A stretch of DNA of 64,000 nucleotides from assembly GCF_017696205.1 (NCBI RefSeq), contig NZ_JAAORD010000001.1:806001-870000 (forward strand). Direction: 5' to 3'. Both the position numbers and the translations under genes were made by a program. Numbering within the stretch: position 1 is the stretch's first letter; each line of letters starts with the position of its first letter. This DNA comes from Prochlorococcus marinus XMU1402 (lineage in GTDB: Bacteria > Cyanobacteriota > Cyanobacteriia > PCC-6307 > Cyanobiaceae). Positions 46,031-57,075 of the stretch are shown piece after piece. Below the pieces are notes generated by a model. The model saw only the letters and a list, made by a program, of their open reading frames with translations. It did not search any database and had not been told where the DNA came from.

Positions 46031-46468
46031 ATGACAACTGCATTATTTGAGACAGAAGTTGGAAACATTAATATTGAATTTTTCTCTGACGATGCACCTA
46101 ATACAGTTAAAAACTTCACTAAGTTGATTGGTGATGGTTTTTATGATGGTCTAACATTTCATAGAGTTATTCCTGGATTTATGGCTCAGGGTGGATGTCC
46201 AAATACTCGTGATGGAGTATCTGGGATTCCTGGAACTGGAGGCCCTGGATATAATATTAAATGTGAAATCAATTCCAATAAGCATCTTAAAGGTTCACTT
46301 TCTATGGCTCATGCAGGAAAAGATACAGGTGGTAGTCAATTTTTTATAGTTTATGAACCACAGCCTCATCTCGATGGAGTTCATACTGTTTTTGGTAGGA
46401 CAGATGATATGGATGTAGTGTTAAAGCTTACTAATGGTTCAAAAATTATTAAAGCGACCCTAAAGTAG
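46031..46468 (+). CDS. cyclophilin-type peptidyl-prolyl isomerase
   Basis: A 145-residue single-domain cyclophilin without a signal peptide, so cytoplasmic. It speeds cis-trans isomerisation at proline. The active-site parts are [39 protein letters not shown] and [17 protein letters not shown], with the conserved [12 protein letters not shown] near the end. ATG start. It follows the dnaK-dnaJ-DUF3110 run on the same strand and may be part of the same folding cluster. It converges on ribBA with 4 bases between stops. Confidence 0.95.
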   Translation: MTTALFETEVGNINIEFFSDDAPNTVKNFTKLIGDGFYDGLTFHRVIPGFMAQGGCPNTRDGVSGIPGTGGPGYNIKCEINSNKHLKGSLSMAHAGKDTGGSQFFIVYEPQPHLDGVHTVFGRTDDMDVVLKLTNGSKIIKATLK

Positions 46469-46472
46469 TAAT

Positions 46473-48197
46473 TTAGCTTTCAAAAACAATACTAAATGTC
46501 TCTTTATCTAGATTAAATTTTCTTGTAGATGAATATAAGATTTCATTATTAATAGTAAATTTAGTATTGATTAATTTGATACTATTTTTTGGGTGTAGTG
46601 CTTGTTCAATGTTTCTAGAAACAATAATTCCAATATTTGAACTATTTTTATAATTGGATAAAAACTGAATAAATAATTCTATTTTCTTTATTTCTTCATC
46701 AGTAATGTTGGAATTGGTTCTATTCTGATCATGTAAGATTCGCCAGACTAATTTTGGTCGATTCCAAAAAGCCAATAATCTTGGAGTACTTTCTAGTTTA
46801 ATATTAACGTTCATATCATTACAGAATTTAATAACGTTATTTTTTATTGGAACTAGATCAATAGATTTATATTTTCCGTCAAGAAAAATTGATATAAATG
46901 GATCGATATTTCTGGAATTAGAATTATCTTCATCAATCATGTGGCCTAGCTTCGTTTTTTTAACACTTAAATATTCTGCATTATTATCGTTTGGACAAAT
47001 TACTAATGGAACTCTCTCAATAACTTCTATTCCATAACCACCTAATCCAGCAATTTTTCTAGGATTGTTTGTAAGTAATTTTAGTTTTTTTATCCCTAGA
47101 TCGGTTAATATCTGTGCTCCAACTCCATAGTTTCTTAGATCAGCTGGAAAACCCAATTTTTCATTAGCTTCTACAGTGTCTAATCCACCATCCTGCAAAC
47201 TATAAGCTTTTAATTTATTTATTAGACCAATTCCTCTACCTTCTTGTCTTAAGTAAACAACAACTCCCTCTTCCTCTTTTTCTATCCTTGATAAAGCAGC
47301 CTCTAACTGAGGTCTACAATCACAACGTAATGATCCAAAAGCATCACCAGTTAAGCACTCTGAATGCATTCTTACTAGTACAGGTTCGCTAAGTTTTGAT
47401 GATTTTTGTTTAACTAATGCAACATGCTCTGAACCATCAAGTTCATTAACATATCCATAAGCTTTGAAATTACCAAAAATACTTGGAAGAACAGCATCAG
47501 ATTTTCTAAATACAAATCTCTCAGTTTGAAACCGATAACTTATTAAATCAGCTATGGATATTAATTTCATTCCCCACTGTTTTGCATATTCTTTAAGTTG
47601 TGGAAGTCTTGACATGGAACCGTCAGGATTTTGTATTTCACAAATAACTCCAGCGGGATAAAGACCTGACATTGCAGCAATATCAACTGCCGCTTCAGTA
47701 TGACCTGCCCTTTTTAATACACCACCTTTTTTGGCTCTTAATGGAAAAATATGTCCTGGCCTCCTTAAATCATCAGGTTTTGTATTAGGGTTTATTGCAA
47801 CTTGAATAGTTTTTGCCCTATCTTCAGCGGAAATTCCAGTAGTAACATTATTTTCTGGTCCAGCATCAATTGATATAGTAAAAGCTGTTTGATTTTCATC
47901 TGTATTTCTATCTACCATCAATGGTAAATCTAAAGAGTCAAGTTTTTCACCCTGCATAGCCAAGCATATAAGGCCACGTCCCTCGGTCGCCATAAAATTA
48001 ATTTGCTGTGGAGTTGCAAACTGTGCAGCACAAATTAAATCCCCTTCATTTTCTCTTCTTTCATCATCTACAACAATTATGCACTCACCATTTCTTATAG
48101 CTGCCAAGGCATCACTGATAGGATCAAATTCAATTTTAAAAGAATCATTTATATCCAAAATTGTTCCATTATTTGATTTGGGACTTGTTTCTTTCAT
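46473..48197 (-). CDS. ribBA: bifunctional RibBA with C-terminal extension
   Basis: Makes the two precursors of riboflavin: 3,4-dihydroxy-2-butanone 4-phosphate from ribulose 5-phosphate, and the pyrimidine precursor from GTP. 574 residues from the ATG at 48197; an upstream TTG would add four. Domain 1 (about 25-230) has [17 protein letters not shown] and [20 protein letters not shown]. Domain 2 (about 235-430) has the zinc site [18 protein letters not shown] and [18 protein letters not shown]. Both look intact. A third stretch of about 150 residues follows, with [20 protein letters not shown], that I do not recognise. It is divergent from argC. Confidence 0.94.
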   Translation of the reverse strand: MKETSPKSNNGTILDINDSFKIEFDPISDALAAIRNGECIIVVDDERRENEGDLICAAQFATPQQINFMATEGRGLICLAMQGEKLDSLDLPLMVDRNTDENQTAFTISIDAGPENNVTTGISAEDRAKTIQVAINPNTKPDDLRRPGHIFPLRAKKGGVLKRAGHTEAAVDIAAMSGLYPAGVICEIQNPDGSMSRLPQLKEYAKQWGMKLISIADLISYRFQTERFVFRKSDAVLPSIFGNFKAYGYVNELDGSEHVALVKQKSSKLSEPVLVRMHSECLTGDAFGSLRCDCRPQLEAALSRIEKEEEGVVVYLRQEGRGIGLINKLKAYSLQDGGLDTVEANEKLGFPADLRNYGVGAQILTDLGIKKLKLLTNNPRKIAGLGGYGIEVIERVPLVICPNDNNAEYLSVKKTKLGHMIDEDNSNSRNIDPFISIFLDGKYKSIDLVPIKNNVIKFCNDMNVNIKLESTPRLLAFWNRPKLVWRILHDQNRTNSNITDEEIKKIELFIQFLSNYKNSSNIGIIVSRNIEQALHPKNSIKLINTKFTINNEILYSSTRKFNLDKETFSIVFES

Positions 48198-48285
48198 TAT
48201 TCCTATCAATATAGAAAAATAGTGTTTTAGTTACCTTAAATTCAACACTTTATAATCCTATCTCAAAGTCTGCCAATTCAAAGAA

Positions 48286-49341
48286 ATGAATGTTGCAATA
48301 GTAGGTGCTACTGGTTACGGCGGTATTCAAGCGGTAAATCTTTTAAAGAAAAATAAAAAATACAAAATTACGTTTTTAGGAGGTAATAAAACATCTGGAT
48401 CAAAGTGGAATGATAATTTCCCTTTTATTTATCTTGATAATGATCCTCATATAGAAGAAATTTCAGTAGATAATATTTCAAAAAATGCAGATATTGCTTT
48501 GCTTTGCTTACCAAGTGGCCTATCTTCAACATTGACAAGGAAATTATTAGATAGAGGAGTTAAAGTTATTGATTTATCAGCTGATTACAGATATAAGTCC
48601 TTAGATGAATGGAAAAAAGTATATACAAAAGAAGCTGCTATTTATAAAAGAAATGATGATGATTTATGTAAAGAAGCAGTCTACGGTCTTCCTGAAATAA
48701 ATAAAGAATCTATTTCAAAAGGAAGGTTAATTGCATGTCCAGGATGTTATCCAACATCTGCTCTTATTCCATTAGTTCCTTACCTATCGCAAGGAATTAT
48801 AGATAATGAAGGTATAGTTATTGATTCTAAAAGCGGAACCTCGGGAGGAGGCAGAGAACCAAATCAAAAGCTACTCTTATCAGAATGTGGAGAGGGTCTA
48901 TCTGCATATGGATTGATAAACCATAGACATACCTCAGAGATCGAGCAGCTAGCATCTTTAGTTTCTGGAAATAAAATTGAAGTGCTATTTACACCTCATT
49001 TGGTTCCAATTACAAGGGGTATGCATTCGACTATATATGGGAGATTAAGAGATCCTGGTTTAACTTCTGATGATTGCAGAATTCTTTTGGATAATTATTA
49101 TAGAAATTTTAAAAATATTAAGGTTTTACCTGTAGATACATACCCTTCAACAAAATGGGTTAAAAATACAAACAAAATTTTTCTTTCTGTTAAAGTAGAT
49201 ATTCGAAATGGAAGAATTATTATTTTATCTGTGATTGATAATCTGTTAAAGGGACAGACTGGGCAAGCAATTCAAAATTTAAATATTATGAGTGGATTTT
49301 CAATGGATGACGGTCTTGATTTAACTAATAATTTTCCATAG
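48286..49341 (+). CDS. argC: N-acetyl-gamma-glutamyl-phosphate reductase
   Basis: Third step of arginine synthesis; reduces N-acetylglutamyl phosphate with NADPH. 351 residues. The nucleotide-binding start is VAIVGATGYGGIQAVNLLKK, the catalytic cysteine is in ACPGCYPTSALIPLVPYL, and the family block SKSGTSGGGREPNQKLLLSE is present, with TPHLVPITRGMHSTIYGR later. ATG start. Divergent from ribBA (88 bases between starts). Its 3' end overlaps purN by 17 bases in convergent order. Confidence 0.96.
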   Translation: MNVAIVGATGYGGIQAVNLLKKNKKYKITFLGGNKTSGSKWNDNFPFIYLDNDPHIEEISVDNISKNADIALLCLPSGLSSTLTRKLLDRGVKVIDLSADYRYKSLDEWKKVYTKEAAIYKRNDDDLCKEAVYGLPEINKESISKGRLIACPGCYPTSALIPLVPYLSQGIIDNEGIVIDSKSGTSGGGREPNQKLLLSECGEGLSAYGLINHRHTSEIEQLASLVSGNKIEVLFTPHLVPITRGMHSTIYGRLRDPGLTSDDCRILLDNYYRNFKNIKVLPVDTYPSTKWVKNTNKIFLSVKVDIRNGRIIILSVIDNLLKGQTGQAIQNLNIMSGFSMDDGLDLTNNFP

Positions 49342-49981
49342 AATTACTCCTTATCAAAAAACCAGCATGAGAGATTGAAAGAGGTAAAATTTTATGCTCA
49401 AGTATCTGTATTTTTTTTGTAAGTGTTTCAATATTGTCTTCTTTCAGAATTGACAATGCAGCTTGCATTATCAATGATCCACTATCTACCTCCTCTTCAA
49501 CAAAATGTACTGAACAACCAGTTATTTTTGAACCATTTAATATAGAATCCTTTATCGCAGAACCACCTTTATATGCAGGAAGTAATGAAGGGTGAATATT
49601 TATAATCTTGTTCTTGAATTTATTAATAAAAAATGGAGTGACAATCTTCATCCACCCTGCCATAACAACAAGTTCAACATCGTGATTAATTAAATTATTT
49701 ACAATTTCTAATTCAAATAGCTCTTTATTCGGAAAGTCATTGTCCCTTATTATTTTGTGAGGTATTTTTACACTTTTAGCTCTTTTTATACAACCTGCAT
49801 CATCTTTGTTAGTAATGAGAACTGTTATATCTATATCTAATTCGCCTTTTTCTGAGAGATTAATTAACTCCTGAAAGTTAGTTCCTCTTCCAGAAGCAAG
49901 TACACCTATTTTTAATTTTGGTGAAAATTTTCTAAATTCAGATATCTCAGGCGAAATTATGTAATTAAATGATTTATCCAA
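49325..49981 (-). CDS. purN: phosphoribosylglycinamide formyltransferase
   Basis: GAR transformylase of purine synthesis; it transfers a formyl group from 10-formyl-tetrahydrofolate. 218 residues. Seen are IGVLASGRGTNFQELINL, AGWMKIVTPFFINKFKNK, the active-site ININIHPSLLPAYKG region and SVHFVEEEVDSGSLIMQAA. The start is TTG; no ATG or GTG is found nearby in the frame. The amino-terminal part is about 20 residues longer than the E. coli enzyme. It overlaps argC by 17 bases at the 3' end and is divergent from pgi. Confidence 0.93.
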   Translation of the reverse strand: MDKSFNYIISPEISEFRKFSPKLKIGVLASGRGTNFQELINLSEKGELDIDITVLITNKDDAGCIKRAKSVKIPHKIIRDNDFPNKELFELEIVNNLINHDVELVVMAGWMKIVTPFFINKFKNKIINIHPSLLPAYKGGSAIKDSILNGSKITGCSVHFVEEEVDSGSLIMQAALSILKEDNIETLTKKIQILEHKILPLSISHAGFLIRSNSMENY

Positions 49982-50119
49982 GGTTTTTATCCAATGATAA
50001 ATTCATATGAAATAAAATAAACCCTCTCATTTAATTATTTATATTCAAAAACATATTTATTTGAAAATATAAATTTAAACAATTTTAAATGAATCAAATC
50101 TATGTACTATGCGTATAGA

Positions 50120-50145
50120 TATAATTAGTAAATAACTAAAGGAAA
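50120..50145 (+). promoter_or_regulatory. pgi promoter -10 box and ribosome-binding site
   Basis: A perfect TATAAT (50120-50125) lies 32 bases before the pgi ATG, and AAAGGAAA (50138-50145) lies 12 bases before it, a usable Shine-Dalgarno sequence. The -10 abuts an 6-bp inverted repeat (ATCTAT at 50098-50103 and ATAGAT at 50115-50120). No good -35 is visible. Support is by pattern only. Confidence 0.5.
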
Positions 50146-50157
50146 CAAATATATAAT

Positions 50158-51741
50158 ATGAATGGAGATTTAAACTCATGGGATAAATTTTGTAATTATC
50201 TTTGGTTTGATAAAAAATTAAATATTTGGTTAGACATAAGCAAAATTAATTTCACAAATGAAGAAATAAAAAATTTAGAAGAGAAATTTGTAGATGTATT
50301 TTCATCAATAAAAGAATTAGAAAATGGTGCAATCTCAAATATTGATGAAAATAGACAAGTTGGACATTATTGGCTTAGAAATCCATCAATTTCACCATCT
50401 TCAAAAATAGGTGAGGAAATTAGCGCAGATATTGATTCAATCTCTGAATTTGGGAAACAAATTTTAAATGGAGATATTAAGAATAAGAATCAACAGAACT
50501 ATACTGATGTTCTATGGATAGGAATTGGTGGAAGTGGTTTAGGACCATTACTTATTACAGAGTCACTGCAGAAGTGCTCTAGAGGCTTAAAATTTTCTTA
50601 TATCGATAATGTTGATCCCTTTTTAATTAGCGAAAAGTTAGAAGAGTTATCTGAAAAATTATCCACAACATTATTTGTAGTAGTAAGCAAATCAGGTGGT
50701 ACGCCTGAACCTAGAATTGCTATGGAAATTATTAAAAGTCATTGTGAAAATAATGCTCTTGAATGGAATTCTAATGCTATAGCTATAACGATGAAAGATA
50801 GTAAATTATTTAAAAAGGCCACTTCTGAAAATTGGTTGAAAATATTTAATTTGCAAGATTGGGTTGGAGGAAGAACAAGTATTACAAGCTCTGTGGGATT
50901 ACTTCCATTAGCTCTTATTAATGAAAATATATTTGATTTCATTAGAGGTGCATCATTAATGGATGAGGCCACGCGTATAAGTGATTTTAAAAATAATCCC
51001 GCAGCATTATTGTCATCTGCTTGGTATTTAACTGGGGATGGCGTTGGGAAGAGAGATATGGTCGTATTACCATATAGAGATAGGTTACAGGTATTTAGTA
51101 AATATCTTCAGCAATTAGTAATGGAATCATTAGGAAAGAAATTTAATAGGAATGGTGAAGTAGTTAATCAAGGTATTTCCGTTTTTGGTAATAAAGGATC
51201 TACAGATCAGCATGCTTATGTTCAGCAACTGAGAGATGGTATTGATAATTTCTTTTGTATTTTTATTGAATTATTAGATTCTCCATCTACTAATATTTTT
51301 GATGAAAAAGAGAATCCAAAGGAATATCTTTCTGGTTTTTTGCAAGGAACCAGATCCGCACTCTCTAGTGAAGACAGACAAAGTATCACTATTACTTTAG
51401 AAAAGTTAAATTGTTTTTCACTAGGGGCCTTAATCGCTTTATTTGAGAGGGCTGTATCCTTCTACGCTGAATTGATAAATATAAATGCATATGATCAACC
51501 TGGAGTTGAAGCTGGAAAGAAAGCAGCTGCAAATATTATTGAGTATCAACAAAAAGTAAGTAATTTATTAGATGAAGGTGGAGAATATTCTATAAATGAC
51601 ATAACATCATTATTTGATAATTCAGTTAGTGAACCCATATTTTTTATACTCCGTGAAATGTGTTTCGGTAATGATAATTATCTAGTTAAGGGGGATTGGT
51701 CAAATCCAAATTCATTAGTTATTCAAAAAATAAATTCTTAA
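50158..51741 (+). CDS. pgi: glucose-6-phosphate isomerase
   Basis: Interconverts glucose 6-phosphate and fructose 6-phosphate, at the branch of glycolysis, glycogen and the oxidative pentose phosphate path. 527 residues. The sugar-isomerase folds show [59 protein letters not shown], the catalytic lysine region and [21 protein letters not shown] start with a good ribosome-binding site. It is divergent from purN and overlaps the 3' end of leuS by 4 bases. Confidence 0.96.
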   Translation: MNGDLNSWDKFCNYLWFDKKLNIWLDISKINFTNEEIKNLEEKFVDVFSSIKELENGAISNIDENRQVGHYWLRNPSISPSSKIGEEISADIDSISEFGKQILNGDIKNKNQQNYTDVLWIGIGGSGLGPLLITESLQKCSRGLKFSYIDNVDPFLISEKLEELSEKLSTTLFVVVSKSGGTPEPRIAMEIIKSHCENNALEWNSNAIAITMKDSKLFKKATSENWLKIFNLQDWVGGRTSITSSVGLLPLALINENIFDFIRGASLMDEATRISDFKNNPAALLSSAWYLTGDGVGKRDMVVLPYRDRLQVFSKYLQQLVMESLGKKFNRNGEVVNQGISVFGNKGSTDQHAYVQQLRDGIDNFFCIFIELLDSPSTNIFDEKENPKEYLSGFLQGTRSALSSEDRQSITITLEKLNCFSLGALIALFERAVSFYAELININAYDQPGVEAGKKAAANIIEYQQKVSNLLDEGGEYSINDITSLFDNSVSEPIFFILREMCFGNDNYLVKGDWSNPNSLVIQKINS

Positions 51742-54308
51742 ACAACAATATTCATAATTTTTCCTTTAACAATAATTATTTTTCTTATTTCCTTATCTTG
51801 AGTCCATTTTAAAATGTTAGGTCTTTTAAGAGTCAATTCTTTAATTTGATCATCACTCATATCATTATTAATATTTACTTTGTCTCTAACTTTTCCATTC
51901 ACTTGTATTACTAGTTCATATGAATCTTCTTTTAGTGCCTCGGCATTAAATGAAGGCCAGTGTTCTAAATGTACAGATTTTTTAAATCCTATAAGATGCC
52001 ATATTTCTTCTGCAATATGAGGTGCAAATGGAGCCAACAAAATACAAAATGTTTTTAAAGCATCAATTTTTAAATTATTGTTTACGTCATTAATGGAATT
52101 TGATAATGAATTATAAAACTTCATTAGTTCTGAAATCGCAGTATTAAATTGGTTATTTAATATGTCATTTGAAATTTCTTTTATAGCGATATTCATTGAC
52201 TTTATTAAACTTTTTTCTTTATCTGGATAGGAATTAGATTTACTATTTATATCTTTTGCACAATTTATATAAAGCTTCCAAATCCTGCTTAGAAATCTAA
52301 ATTGTCCTTCAACATCTGTATCTCCCCATTCCAAATCTTTTTCTGGTGGTGCTTTAAATAATATAAACATTCTTGCTGTATCTGCTCCATATTTTTTAAT
52401 TACTGATTCAGGGTCTATTCCATTATATTTAGACTTAGACATCTTCTCGAAAAGAACTTCAAGTTTAGAATTGTCAATTGGATCTGTAGGATTTGATAAG
52501 TCAATAATATCGGAAGGAGAAACATATTTACCAGTTTTATTGTTTTTATAGGCTGCCGCCTGAACCATTCCTTGCGTTAATAGTTTTTTGAAAGGTTCAT
52601 CTATTTCAAATAGTTCATTATCCCTCAAGGCTTTAGTGAAAAATCTTGCATATAACAAGTGCAATATTGCATGCTCTACCCCTCCAACATATTGATCTAC
52701 AGGCAACCACTTATTGATTTCAATCTTTTCAAATGGCTTATTAGAACATTTTGAAGATGGATATCTTAAAAAATACCATGATGAACACATGAAAGTGTCC
52801 ATAGTATCAGTTTCTTTTCTTGCCGCTATTCCACATTTTGGACATGTAGTATTTATCCAATTATTATTATCACCTAAAGCATTAATCTTGTTAGCCGAGA
52901 TTTCTATATCTTTTGGTAAGGAAACAGGTAATTCCGATTGCTTTAATGGAACAGATCCACATTTTTTGCAATTTACTATGGGTATCGGACATCCCCAATA
53001 TCTTTGTCTAGAGATTAACCAATCTCTTAGACGATATTGAATCTTATTTTCAGCCCATCCATTATTTACTCCCTCCTCTGGAATTTTTATTTTAGCAATA
53101 GTATTTTCTATGCCATTGTATTGATTTGAATTAACAAGATATCCTTTTTCTACATAAGCTTCTTCAAGCTCTTTATTTTGTTCACTTTTATCCTTTATTA
53201 TTACCTGTTTAATATCAATATTATTTTTCTTAGCAAATTCAAAATCTCTTAGATCATGAGCAGGCACGCCCATAACAGCACCTGTACCGTATTCATCGAG
53301 AACATAACTTGCCACCCAAATAGGAATAGGTTCAGAATTAACTGGATTTATTGCTGTTAAGTTAATTTTTATTCCAAATTTTTCAAGTTCATTATTTTTA
53401 TTATTTTTCAAATATTGTTTTAGATTTTCTATATCTCGTATTGTTTCTTGATCAGAAATATTTTTTACTAATGGATGATTAACAGAAATTGCTAAATAAG
53501 TAACTCCAAATAAAGTATCTGGTCTTGTTGTAAATACAGTAATTTTCTCTTCTGGATTGGTATTGATATTGAAATTAATATTTGTACCAATTGACTTTCC
53601 AATCCAATTATCTTGCATTATTTTTACTCTTTCTGGCCAGTTATCTAATTTTTCTAAATCCTTCAATAACTCATCTGCATAATTAGTAATTCTTAAAAAC
53701 CATTGCTTTAATAATTTTTTTTCAACTACAGCCCCAGATCTCCAAGATTTACCATCTGAATCAACTTGTTCATTCGCTAGGACTGTATTATCTATAGGAT
53801 CCCAATTAACTTCTGATTCTTTTTGATATACAAGCCCTGCCTTGTATAACTCTAAAAATAGATATTGAGTCCAAATATAATAATTTTCATCACATGTTGC
53901 AAATTCCCTATCCCAATCAACTGATAGTCCCAAAAGCTTTAATTGTGACTTCATATGAGAAATATTTTTTTTAGTCCAGACACTTGGACTAATTCCTCTT
54001 TCAATCGCAGCATTTTCAGCAGGCAAACCAAAAGCGTCCCAACCCATTGGATGTAAGACAGATTTACCCTTAAACCTTTGGAATCGAGCTATTAAGTCTG
54101 TAATAACATAATTCCTAACATGTCCCATATGAAGATTACCAGAAGGGTAGGGAAACATTGATAAGGCATAAAATTTATCGCTATTCTCAGTTAATTCATC
54201 GGTTTTGTATAAATTGTTTTCTGTCCATATTGACTGCCATTTTTTTTCTATTTCAGATGGATTATATAAATTGGTATCAGCCTCATATTGTTTATCTGGA
54301 GAAATCAC
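51738..54308 (-). CDS. leuS: leucyl-tRNA synthetase
   Basis: Class I synthetase charging tRNA-Leu; 856 residues, the bacterial length. The HIGH motif is [15 protein letters not shown] and the KMSKS motif is [15 protein letters not shown]. The editing domain carries [13 protein letters not shown]-like sequence ([17 protein letters not shown]) and [18 protein letters not shown]; a zinc-ribbon part is seen ([26 protein letters not shown]). The start is GTG. It converges on pgi (4-base overlap) and is divergent from dapF, with 107 bases between starts. Confidence 0.97.
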   Translation of the reverse strand: MISPDKQYEADTNLYNPSEIEKKWQSIWTENNLYKTDELTENSDKFYALSMFPYPSGNLHMGHVRNYVITDLIARFQRFKGKSVLHPMGWDAFGLPAENAAIERGISPSVWTKKNISHMKSQLKLLGLSVDWDREFATCDENYYIWTQYLFLELYKAGLVYQKESEVNWDPIDNTVLANEQVDSDGKSWRSGAVVEKKLLKQWFLRITNYADELLKDLEKLDNWPERVKIMQDNWIGKSIGTNINFNINTNPEEKITVFTTRPDTLFGVTYLAISVNHPLVKNISDQETIRDIENLKQYLKNNKNNELEKFGIKINLTAINPVNSEPIPIWVASYVLDEYGTGAVMGVPAHDLRDFEFAKKNNIDIKQVIIKDKSEQNKELEEAYVEKGYLVNSNQYNGIENTIAKIKIPEEGVNNGWAENKIQYRLRDWLISRQRYWGCPIPIVNCKKCGSVPLKQSELPVSLPKDIEISANKINALGDNNNWINTTCPKCGIAARKETDTMDTFMCSSWYFLRYPSSKCSNKPFEKIEINKWLPVDQYVGGVEHAILHLLYARFFTKALRDNELFEIDEPFKKLLTQGMVQAAAYKNNKTGKYVSPSDIIDLSNPTDPIDNSKLEVLFEKMSKSKYNGIDPESVIKKYGADTARMFILFKAPPEKDLEWGDTDVEGQFRFLSRIWKLYINCAKDINSKSNSYPDKEKSLIKSMNIAIKEISNDILNNQFNTAISELMKFYNSLSNSINDVNNNLKIDALKTFCILLAPFAPHIAEEIWHLIGFKKSVHLEHWPSFNAEALKEDSYELVIQVNGKVRDKVNINNDMSDDQIKELTLKRPNILKWTQDKEIRKIIIVKGKIMNIVV

Positions 54309-54415
54309 TTAATTTTTATTTGTTAAATTATTATTTTAATATCCATTGTATAAAATAGAAATAGATTGTTAAAAGGAATAATTTATAATTAAAATTTAAA
54401 ATATATGAATTACAA

Positions 54416-55276
54416 ATGAAAAATATAACTTTTGAAAAATATCAAGGTAACGGAAATGATTTCGTAATAATAGATTCTAGAGGAAATGAATTCTATAAAA
54501 ATTACAAGACAAATAAAATATTTGATATAAAAAAAATTTGCAACAGGCAATTTGGTGTTGGAGCAGATGGTGTGATTTTTATAGAAGAACCTAATGAAGA
54601 TAATTATGCAAAAATGATAATTTTTAATTCTGATGGTTCTGAAGCACAAATGTGTGGAAACGGAATTAGGTGTTTAGTTGAGTATCTCCACGTAAATGAT
54701 TCAATGAAAAATAAAAATATAGAATATAAAATTGAGACTAAAGCAGGTTTAAAAATTGCAAAATATATAAATGATGAAATTACAGTAAAAATGGGAGTTC
54801 CAATTTTAGAATGTGAAAATATTCCAACAACAATTGAAAAAAAAATAAATTCAATTCCTTCACACGAATTTATTGAGAAAGATTTTAATAATATGGGTTA
54901 TGCCGTTGGAATGGGAAATCCTCATTTAATATTCTTTGTAAAAGACATAGAGTCAATTGTTCTTTCCAGACTTGGTCCTATATTTGAAAAAAATGAATTA
55001 TTTCCTGAAAAAACTAATGTGCATTTTTGTCAAATTTTAAATAGAGATAATATCAAAGTAAAAGTATGGGAAAGGGGTGCAGGTCCAACCTTAGCTTGTG
55101 GAACAGGTGCCTGTGCTATCCATGTGGCAGCTTATAAATTAGGCCTTTGTAGTTCACAAACCATAGTAACCTTACCAGGAGGTAATCTTAAAATTGATTG
55201 GTCAAAAGACGATTGTGAAGTAATGATGACCGGTAATGCTAAAAAGGTTTTCTCAGGATCAATGTTAGTAAATTAA
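54416..55276 (+). CDS. dapF: diaminopimelate epimerase
   Basis: Turns LL- to meso-diaminopimelate for lysine and peptidoglycan. 286 residues. The two catalytic cysteines are in EAQMCGNGIRCLVEYL and TLACGTGACAIHVAAY; GNGNDFVIIDSRGNEF and GNPHLIFFVKDIESI are other family blocks. ATG start. The stop overlaps the start of the desulfurase gene by one base, making a four-gene run with DUF1995 and dacB. The last gene, dacB, also serves the cell wall. Confidence 0.96.
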   Translation: MKNITFEKYQGNGNDFVIIDSRGNEFYKNYKTNKIFDIKKICNRQFGVGADGVIFIEEPNEDNYAKMIIFNSDGSEAQMCGNGIRCLVEYLHVNDSMKNKNIEYKIETKAGLKIAKYINDEITVKMGVPILECENIPTTIEKKINSIPSHEFIEKDFNNMGYAVGMGNPHLIFFVKDIESIVLSRLGPIFEKNELFPEKTNVHFCQILNRDNIKVKVWERGAGPTLACGTGACAIHVAAYKLGLCSSQTIVTLPGGNLKIDWSKDDCEVMMTGNAKKVFSGSMLVN

Positions 55277-56448
55277 TGGAAAATAATTTTATCTATTTAG
55301 ATAATGCATCCACAACTCCGTTATCTGAGAATGTTTTAAATATAATTAATTCAACTTATAGGAATTATTGGCATAACCCTTCATCTACATATGAGCTAGG
55401 GATAAAATGCTCTACTTATCTTGAAAAAATTAGATCTAAAATTGCTTATATATTTGAAGCAGATCCAGAGGATATAATTTTTACCTCTGGTTCTTCGGAA
55501 TCGACAAATATTGTATTTAATAATATCTATGAGAAATTTAAAAATGGTAGGGTTGTTATTTCAAATGTTGAACATCAAGCAACAACTATTTGTGCTAATA
55601 AACTAAGAAAACAAAATTGGACTATTTACGAATGGCCGGTAAATAATGATGGAATTTTAAATATTTCTGATATCAAAAAATTTTTAAACAATTATACTAA
55701 GCTTGTATCAATTATTTGGGGTCAAAGTGAAATTGGGACAATACAACCTGTCCAATTTATTGGTTCCAAATGTGAAGAATTAAATATAATGTTTCATTTA
55801 GATGGAACTCAAATATTAAGTAATGGAATATTCAGTTGGAAAGATCTTAAATGTGATTTTTTAAGTTTATCCGCTCATAAATTTGGAGGTCCAAAAGGGA
55901 TCGGTATTCTTTTAACAAAAGAAAAGTCTAGACAAATTTTAAAAAATAATGACATATCAGTTACTCAGGAATTTTCAATTAGACAAGGTACACAAGCTTT
56001 GCCATTAATCGCTGGAATGTATGAATCATTAAAGAATATTGAAGGAAAAATAAAATTATATGATTACATAACTGAATTTCCTTCTAATAATATTAATAAA
56101 CTTAAAAATTATTTTTTTCAAAAAATTAAAGATAATAATCATATAAAGATTACGGGTAGTATTAACCATAGACTTCCCAGTCATATTTCTTTTTTACTAT
56201 TAAATAAACTATTTGAGCCTATAAAGGCCTATAAGATTGTTAATTTCATGTCAGAAAATAAAATAGCCATAAGTAGTGGCAGTGCTTGTTCAAGCTCATC
56301 TGGGAAACCTAGCTCAACACTTAAAAATATTGGTTTAAAAGATGATGAACTATATTCAAATATTCGTGTTACTTTAGGTTCAATAAATAATAAGTCAGAA
56401 ATAGATAAATTTTTAGAACTTATTCAAATATGTATTGACAAATTTTAA
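55276..56448 (+). CDS. cysteine desulfurase family protein (NifS/IscS-like)
   Basis: PLP enzyme that takes sulphur from cysteine for Fe-S clusters, thiolation or cofactors. 390 residues. It opens IYLDNASTTPLSENVLNI, with the PLP lysine in SLSAHKFGGPKGIGIL and the catalytic loop ISSGSACSSSSGKPSSTLKN, the cysteine being that of NifS-type (group I) enzymes. It may be a second or specialised desulfurase; no iscU or sufS is nearby. ATG start, one-base overlap with dapF (TAATG), and the DUF1995 gene starts the same way at its end. Confidence 0.93.
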   Translation: MENNFIYLDNASTTPLSENVLNIINSTYRNYWHNPSSTYELGIKCSTYLEKIRSKIAYIFEADPEDIIFTSGSSESTNIVFNNIYEKFKNGRVVISNVEHQATTICANKLRKQNWTIYEWPVNNDGILNISDIKKFLNNYTKLVSIIWGQSEIGTIQPVQFIGSKCEELNIMFHLDGTQILSNGIFSWKDLKCDFLSLSAHKFGGPKGIGILLTKEKSRQILKNNDISVTQEFSIRQGTQALPLIAGMYESLKNIEGKIKLYDYITEFPSNNINKLKNYFFQKIKDNNHIKITGSINHRLPSHISFLLLNKLFEPIKAYKIVNFMSENKIAISSGSACSSSSGKPSSTLKNIGLKDDELYSNIRVTLGSINNKSEIDKFLELIQICIDKF

Positions 56449-57074
56449 TGGAAACCAATTACAGACTACCTAAAGATTTAAATGAATCTCTTAAGAATAT
56501 GGAGGATGCAATTATTCCAAGTTTATTAGATTCAAATAAAAGATTTACTATAGAATTTAATTTTGAAGGGTTGAAGTTTAACAGAATTGGAATAACTATC
56601 TACAAGATATTGTCTAAAAATAATAATGTATTCATAACATTTGCTGATCAAGGTGCTGTGGCATTGGCTCAAAGAGACTATCCCGATATCAAAGATAAAA
56701 TCTTTACTTTTAAATCATTTAATGAATCAAATAATATAAATAATATTGATAGTGTAATGATATCGATACTACCTCAGCCATATGATTTCGATTCATTTGA
56801 ACCAATGTCTGATAATTATCAAGGTACGCATTATTCATTAAATCCAAAATTTGAAGATGCGAATATTGGTATAGGAAGTGTTATTAGAGAGCGACGTAAA
56901 CACTTTGTCAAAACATGGAAAAATATTTATTTTCTGCAGCCTTTAAATAAAGCTGCTCTTATGCATATTTATCCAAATAACTGGTTGCTTTTCAAAGAAG
57001 AAAATAAAAGGTATTTTTTTAAAAAAGAATTTGAAATTAAACCCGACAATGAATCTATTTTTGTAAATTTATAG
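56448..57074 (+). CDS. DUF1995 family protein
   Basis: A 208-residue soluble protein matching DUF1995, found in cyanobacteria and plastids. It opens METNYRLPKDLNESLKNMED, with FEGLKFNRIGITIYKILS, then FADQGAVALAQRDYPDIKD and YQGTHYSLNPKFEDANIGIG. ERRKHFVKTWKNIYFLQP is the strongest block. No catalytic site is known. ATG start overlapping the desulfurase stop by one base (TAATG), and dacB follows after one base, so translation is coupled. Its place after a desulfurase hints at a sulphur or Fe-S role; this is a guess. Confidence 0.8.
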   Translation: METNYRLPKDLNESLKNMEDAIIPSLLDSNKRFTIEFNFEGLKFNRIGITIYKILSKNNNVFITFADQGAVALAQRDYPDIKDKIFTFKSFNESNNINNIDSVMISILPQPYDFDSFEPMSDNYQGTHYSLNPKFEDANIGIGSVIRERRKHFVKTWKNIYFLQPLNKAALMHIYPNNWLLFKEENKRYFFKKEFEIKPDNESIFVNL

Positions 57075-57075
57075 A

